Source of the DNA: Neelides folsomi
Lineage: Eukaryota; Arthropoda; Collembola; Neelipleona; Neelidae
Reading direction: 5' to 3'
NCBI GenBank assembly: GCA_034687125.1
Contig: JAQGBZ010000122.1
Span: 62,001-126,000 of the forward strand
Length of the DNA stretch: 64,000 nucleotides
In this document: positions 60,426 to 64,000 of the stretch, in pieces
Position numbering within the stretch: the stretch's first letter is position 1
Layout of the letters: each line of letters begins with the position of its first letter
Position numbers and translations under genes: made by a program
The notes under the pieces: model-generated
The model's database searches: none
What the model was told of the DNA's origin: nothing
What the model saw: the letters and a program-made list of their open reading frames with translations, nothing else

Positions 60426-62535
60426 ATGTCGGACATTGGTGAAGATAGATCGAAGAGTTTGGCTCTTGTTGAAGACGACAGAACAAAAGTTGCAATATTC
60501 AAAAGAAATCTCAAAGACGATGGTGAATTTAAAAAACCGAATCCTTCCAAGAGAAAGAAAGTTGTTTTAGATGAAGACAAATACGCATCGGTGAGCTTAT
60601 TAACTTTAAATAAGAATTAATTTTGTTGCAAATAATAAAATTTTTAAACGAAAGCTAAAATAATATAATAATATTTAGATTTATTAGTTTTTATATTTTA
60701 TTATAGGATTTGGACAAGATCATCCAACGAGAATTTTTCCCAGATTTGGAAAAACTTAAAGCTCAAAATGCTTATTTGCAAGCTGTTGAAAATAATGATT
60801 TCCACATGCTCAGAGAACTCTATTCAAAATTTGGATTTGGTAAAAATACTCCACGAGGAGGTAAAAACTAAATTATTAATATTAAATATTTAACTTACAT
60901 ATCTTCCAATTATACGATTTTATAACTATATTTTTATTATTTAATGTTAAAGTTGTGGAGACTCCATTAACATTCGAAACTCCGACTGACCCTGGCGAGC
61001 GTATGAGCAGTAGTCGAAATTTGGGTCTTGAAACTCCTGACTTCACTCCAACGCATCTTCCAATGGAATCTCCAAGAAAATTTGATCCGACTGAGATAAA
61101 AGAAAAGAATCCCAAAGAAAGAGAAATATCTCTCAATGAGTATCTTGATAAGTATACCAGCGAAGACAACCAGAGCTTTCAAGACATTTCAGACGAAGCT
61201 GAACGGAAGCACCGAAACAAGGTTTAAACATTAAATTATATCTTAAATATATATTTTTTATTATAACAATTTACATTCAATAATTCATTAATAATTTATT
61301 AATTTTTTAGTTTTCGTGGCTTTATGAATCAGAAAAATCTCATAACGAGAGACAAAGAAAGTCATTGGGACTTCCCTCAATTGAAGAGCAAGCAGCTGAG
61401 TACAAAAGACCTTTGGATATCGATACCTGGAATTATAAAAACAAAAATTATATCATGTTTGTACCTGATGGTAAGTCAAAGTTCAAATCTTCCAAATATG
61501 AAATCATTATCAATTAAAATTTTTAAATTATTCATAAAAATTATATTTATTACAGGCGTTCCATTTACTGCTGAAGAAGAAGTGGAAATGGCCAAAAAGA
61601 AACAAGAAGTTGTTCTTGAAAATACGCGATTTGCCACAAATCCTTTTAAAGACCCAATTGCTCCCGAAAAACCAATTCCAAACACAAAGGTTCTTGAAAA
61701 TAAATATAATGGCAAAAAAGATTCGGAAGGGAAGTTTGGATTTGATGGAAAAGAAGTTGAAAAGACTGAGACTCCAAAAGTAAATGGTTTTAGTTTCGTA
61801 AGAACTCCTGACATCAATCCGGGTATTTTTTAAATATCAAATAACTTAAAATAATAAATTTTCACAATACTACATAGAGTAGTGGTATTACTAATGACAA
61901 ATATTTTTTAATTTCTTTAGGAGTTGAAGATTCGCCATTTATGACATGGGGAGAAATCGAAGGAACTCCATTTCGCTTAGACGCTGGGGACACACCAATT
62001 CCTTCCAATCCGATTAAACCATTTAGAATTCTCGAAGAGTCCAAAAGAGAAAAGTTGGCCATTGAGCTTGCAGATAAAGTGAGCCAACGATACAGAGATA
62101 AGAAACAAAAAGCAATGGACCAAGCAAGGACTAGTCTTGGAACGTAAGTCAACTCATTTAATAAATAATCTCCATATTACTTAAAATTATACCTTTAGCA
62201 TTTAATTTTAAATTTTTTAATACAGACCAAGTCCAAGACCTGGAACAATGGACAGATTGAGCTCAATTTCTCCAGCAGCTCGGAATTTTGCTCTTAAGCG
62301 ACTTCAATCAGGAGATTTATCTTTGAGATCTTCATACACTCCAAAGAGATCGGCAACTCCTTTGGCTTCTCCTTTTGTTGCAACTCCCAAATCTACGTTT
62401 CGTGCTTACAGCACTCCTTCAACAACTCCAACTGCAACTGCAACATCAAGTTCTAATTTGACTGACAACCTTCTTCGATTACCTAAAAGGAAAGAAAGCA
62501 ATTTGGTTAAGGGTCCAAAAATGCCCCCATTTTAA
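60426..62535 (+). CDS. Ess2: ESS2/DGCR14-family spliceosome-associated nuclear protein (7 exons)
   Basis: Nuclear protein found in catalytic-stage spliceosomes in other animals. Exons: 60426-60590, 60707-60860, 60953-61221, 61311-61470, 61556-61822, 61921-62143, 62226-62535; all phases agree, 515 residues (human 476). Family landmarks in order: KKVVLDEDKYAS and IIQREFFPDLEKLKAQNAYL near the N-terminus, TFETP, LDKYTSEDNQSFQDI, WLYESEK, NTRFATNPF, GFSFVRTPDINPGVEDSPFM, then MTWGEIEGTPFRLDAGDTP, and the C-terminal LTDNLLRLPKRK. The start is the first ATG of the frame. Introns are only about 80-120 bp, unlike the kilobase introns of the channel gene. It converges on an unknown minus-strand gene downstream. 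Confidence 0.94.
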
Positions 62536-63611
62536 TTAGTATTATTTTAATTGGTATCGCAAAAATTATATTGGATCTACCAAAAAATTTAAAAGTGATA
62601 TCATATTGTATTCATTATACACTAGTTGTAAATATTTTAGTCTTTAATATTAACAAACGTTTTGGTAATATTGTTATCTATTCAAAAATAGCATCGTTGT
62701 AAATTAATATATTTCGAAAAGGCATTGGAAAATTAAGATGATAAACTTAAGTATTATTACTCTATTGTTTCGATATTAAGTCTTTAATACTCGTGTTATT
62801 TATAATTATAATCATATAACCCAAATTATGTAATATCAGGTTCTATATTTTTTAACTCTGATAATATTAGGTAAGATGATAATTTGACTTTATTTGCATT
62901 TTAATTCTAAATTATTTGTTTCAACTCATTTATTTAAGACAGGTAGCTTTATTTCATTAATGTTTAATTTATTTGTATTTTGACCTTAATGTTGTGCCTG
63001 GGATAAATGTATTTGGACTGATTTTAACTATAAATGTTTAACTTCGGATTCGATCAATTACAAATGTATTTGACAGTTTTATGAAATCTACTTAAATTTA
63101 AATTTTGATCTTCCTCGAAACAAAAATTAAAAAGTATTCCTAACCGTTTTGTAATTGATTAAAATTGTAATAATATTTGTAATTTTTATTCATTGGTAAA
63201 AGATTTACATATTTTGTATTAGCACAGGTAATTTTAATATCTACATATTAGATATATTTAACGTTTCCACACATGCAGAAATATCTCATTTAATTCCCAA
63301 TGCTCTCAACTGTTCTTCACAGGAATTTGATTCAATCGAGAATTAATGCTTTAATAAATATATTATGTTATACGAACCTTCTGTACTTTGTATATGACAA
63401 TAATAAATTGTCTATAATGTGAATTGAAGTAAATTTAACAGTTTTATAACAAAGACATCTCGTTACAAGAACTTTGCTTTATTTTTTTTTATTAAGAAGT
63501 AAACATTTTGGCTATTTAATCAACTAAAATAATATTGAGTTATTCTTGTGAGACAGCTACATACTTGACACGTGAACTAATATGTGAATATTTCTGTATG
63601 ATCCCTGGCCT
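62536..63611. other. Convergent intergenic region (3' UTRs of two genes)
   Basis: AT-rich sequence between the stop codons of ESS2 (+) and the minus-strand gene. It should hold both poly(A) sites. AATAAA on the plus strand at 63402-63407 is one possible ESS2 signal but is far from the stop. Confidence 0.5.
63478..63483 (-). terminator. Putative poly(A) signal of the right-edge minus-strand gene
   Basis: AATAAA on the minus strand (TTTATT on plus), about 130 bp past the stop codon of the unknown gene. Confidence 0.5.
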
Positions 63612-63934
63612 TTAAACTCCTCCAATAAGTCCAAAAACATTGTCGAAGATTGAGACGAGGAATTCATTGACCCCGGTCAGCATGTTGGGAAGGAATCGTG
63701 TAATTGGCCCAAAGAGGTTTTCTTGAATTCCGCTTTCTTGTGATTGTCTCACGAGTGTCACAACATTGTCGATGGAGCTGTTGACATCGCTTGGAACTCT
63801 GACTTGTTGATTTCTCATCAACCTCAAGACCTCAACGAATTGAGTTGGAAGATCGAGGAGGAGAAGTCGCGGCATATAGCCGACAACGGTAGCCAAGTCA
63901 AAGGTGTTTGTGATTACGGCTCTGGTCAAAGTGT
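63612..63934 (-). CDS. Last exon of an unrecognised gene (partial, continues off the right edge)
   Basis: A 107-codon minus-strand frame begins after a good acceptor (AATTTTTCAG) in phase 1 and ends at TAA. The product part starts TLTRAVITNTFDLATVVGYM and ends FDNVFGLIGGV. It is rich in aliphatic residues and looks like amphipathic helices, with few charges. I do not recognise the family. Codon use and GC content are higher than the flanking DNA, and a poly(A) signal lies downstream, so it is probably real. Upstream exons must be beyond the window or in its last 66 bases. Confidence 0.6.
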
Positions 63935-64000
63935 CTGAAAAATTCATTTCGGAAACCAATTAACAAAATTAATTAATTAAATATTTTAATATTTTTATTA

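Overview
This is a eukaryotic, AT-rich window with spliced genes. The gene set (a Cngl-type cyclic-nucleotide-gated channel, a Tbx1/org-1 T-box factor, a UBE2G1-type E2 enzyme, an ESS2/DGCR14 splicing factor) and the remains of Tc1/mariner and pogo-like transposons indicate an invertebrate animal, most likely an arthropod. I cannot place it to a species. The assignments come from recognising family motifs by eye. Exon borders were set by requiring GT..AG introns and an unbroken reading phase from exon to exon.

Layout. About 1-13.7 kb holds no gene I can confirm. It contains one candidate first coding exon (6104-6172) for the channel, a GC-richer block (1555-2790) and a small transposon-like element (11691-12029). 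From 13741 to 39034 (+) lies the channel gene: 17 exons joined in phase, about 1,660 codons. It has six membrane segments, a pore, a C-linker, a cyclic-nucleotide-binding domain, a very long charged and probably disordered tail, and a C-terminal coiled coil. Its introns carry four inverted-repeat elements and a retroposon with 5S rRNA promoter motifs, flanked by a 13-bp target duplication.

From 40740 to 41952 is a dead pogo/Tigger-like transposon with terminal inverted repeats of about 225 bp. At 42313-43216 (-) is a six-exon UBE2G1-type ubiquitin-conjugating enzyme, head-to-head with the T-box gene at 45113-51083 (+, 8 exons), with about 1.9 kb between their start codons. A 9.3-kb gene-poor stretch follows and includes a 577-bp mariner-like remnant. 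ESS2 lies at 60426-62535 (+, 7 exons, introns of only about 80-120 bp). The last exon of an unrecognised minus-strand gene (63612-63934) meets ESS2 tail-to-tail at the right edge.

The genes do not form a pathway. Signal transduction (channel), ubiquitin transfer (UBE2G1), developmental transcription (org-1) and splicing (ESS2) simply sit next to each other. The most unusual content is the set of non-autonomous mobile elements in introns, above all the 5S-like SINE at 36398-36924. I saw no tRNA gene, full rRNA gene, CRISPR array or prokaryotic feature.
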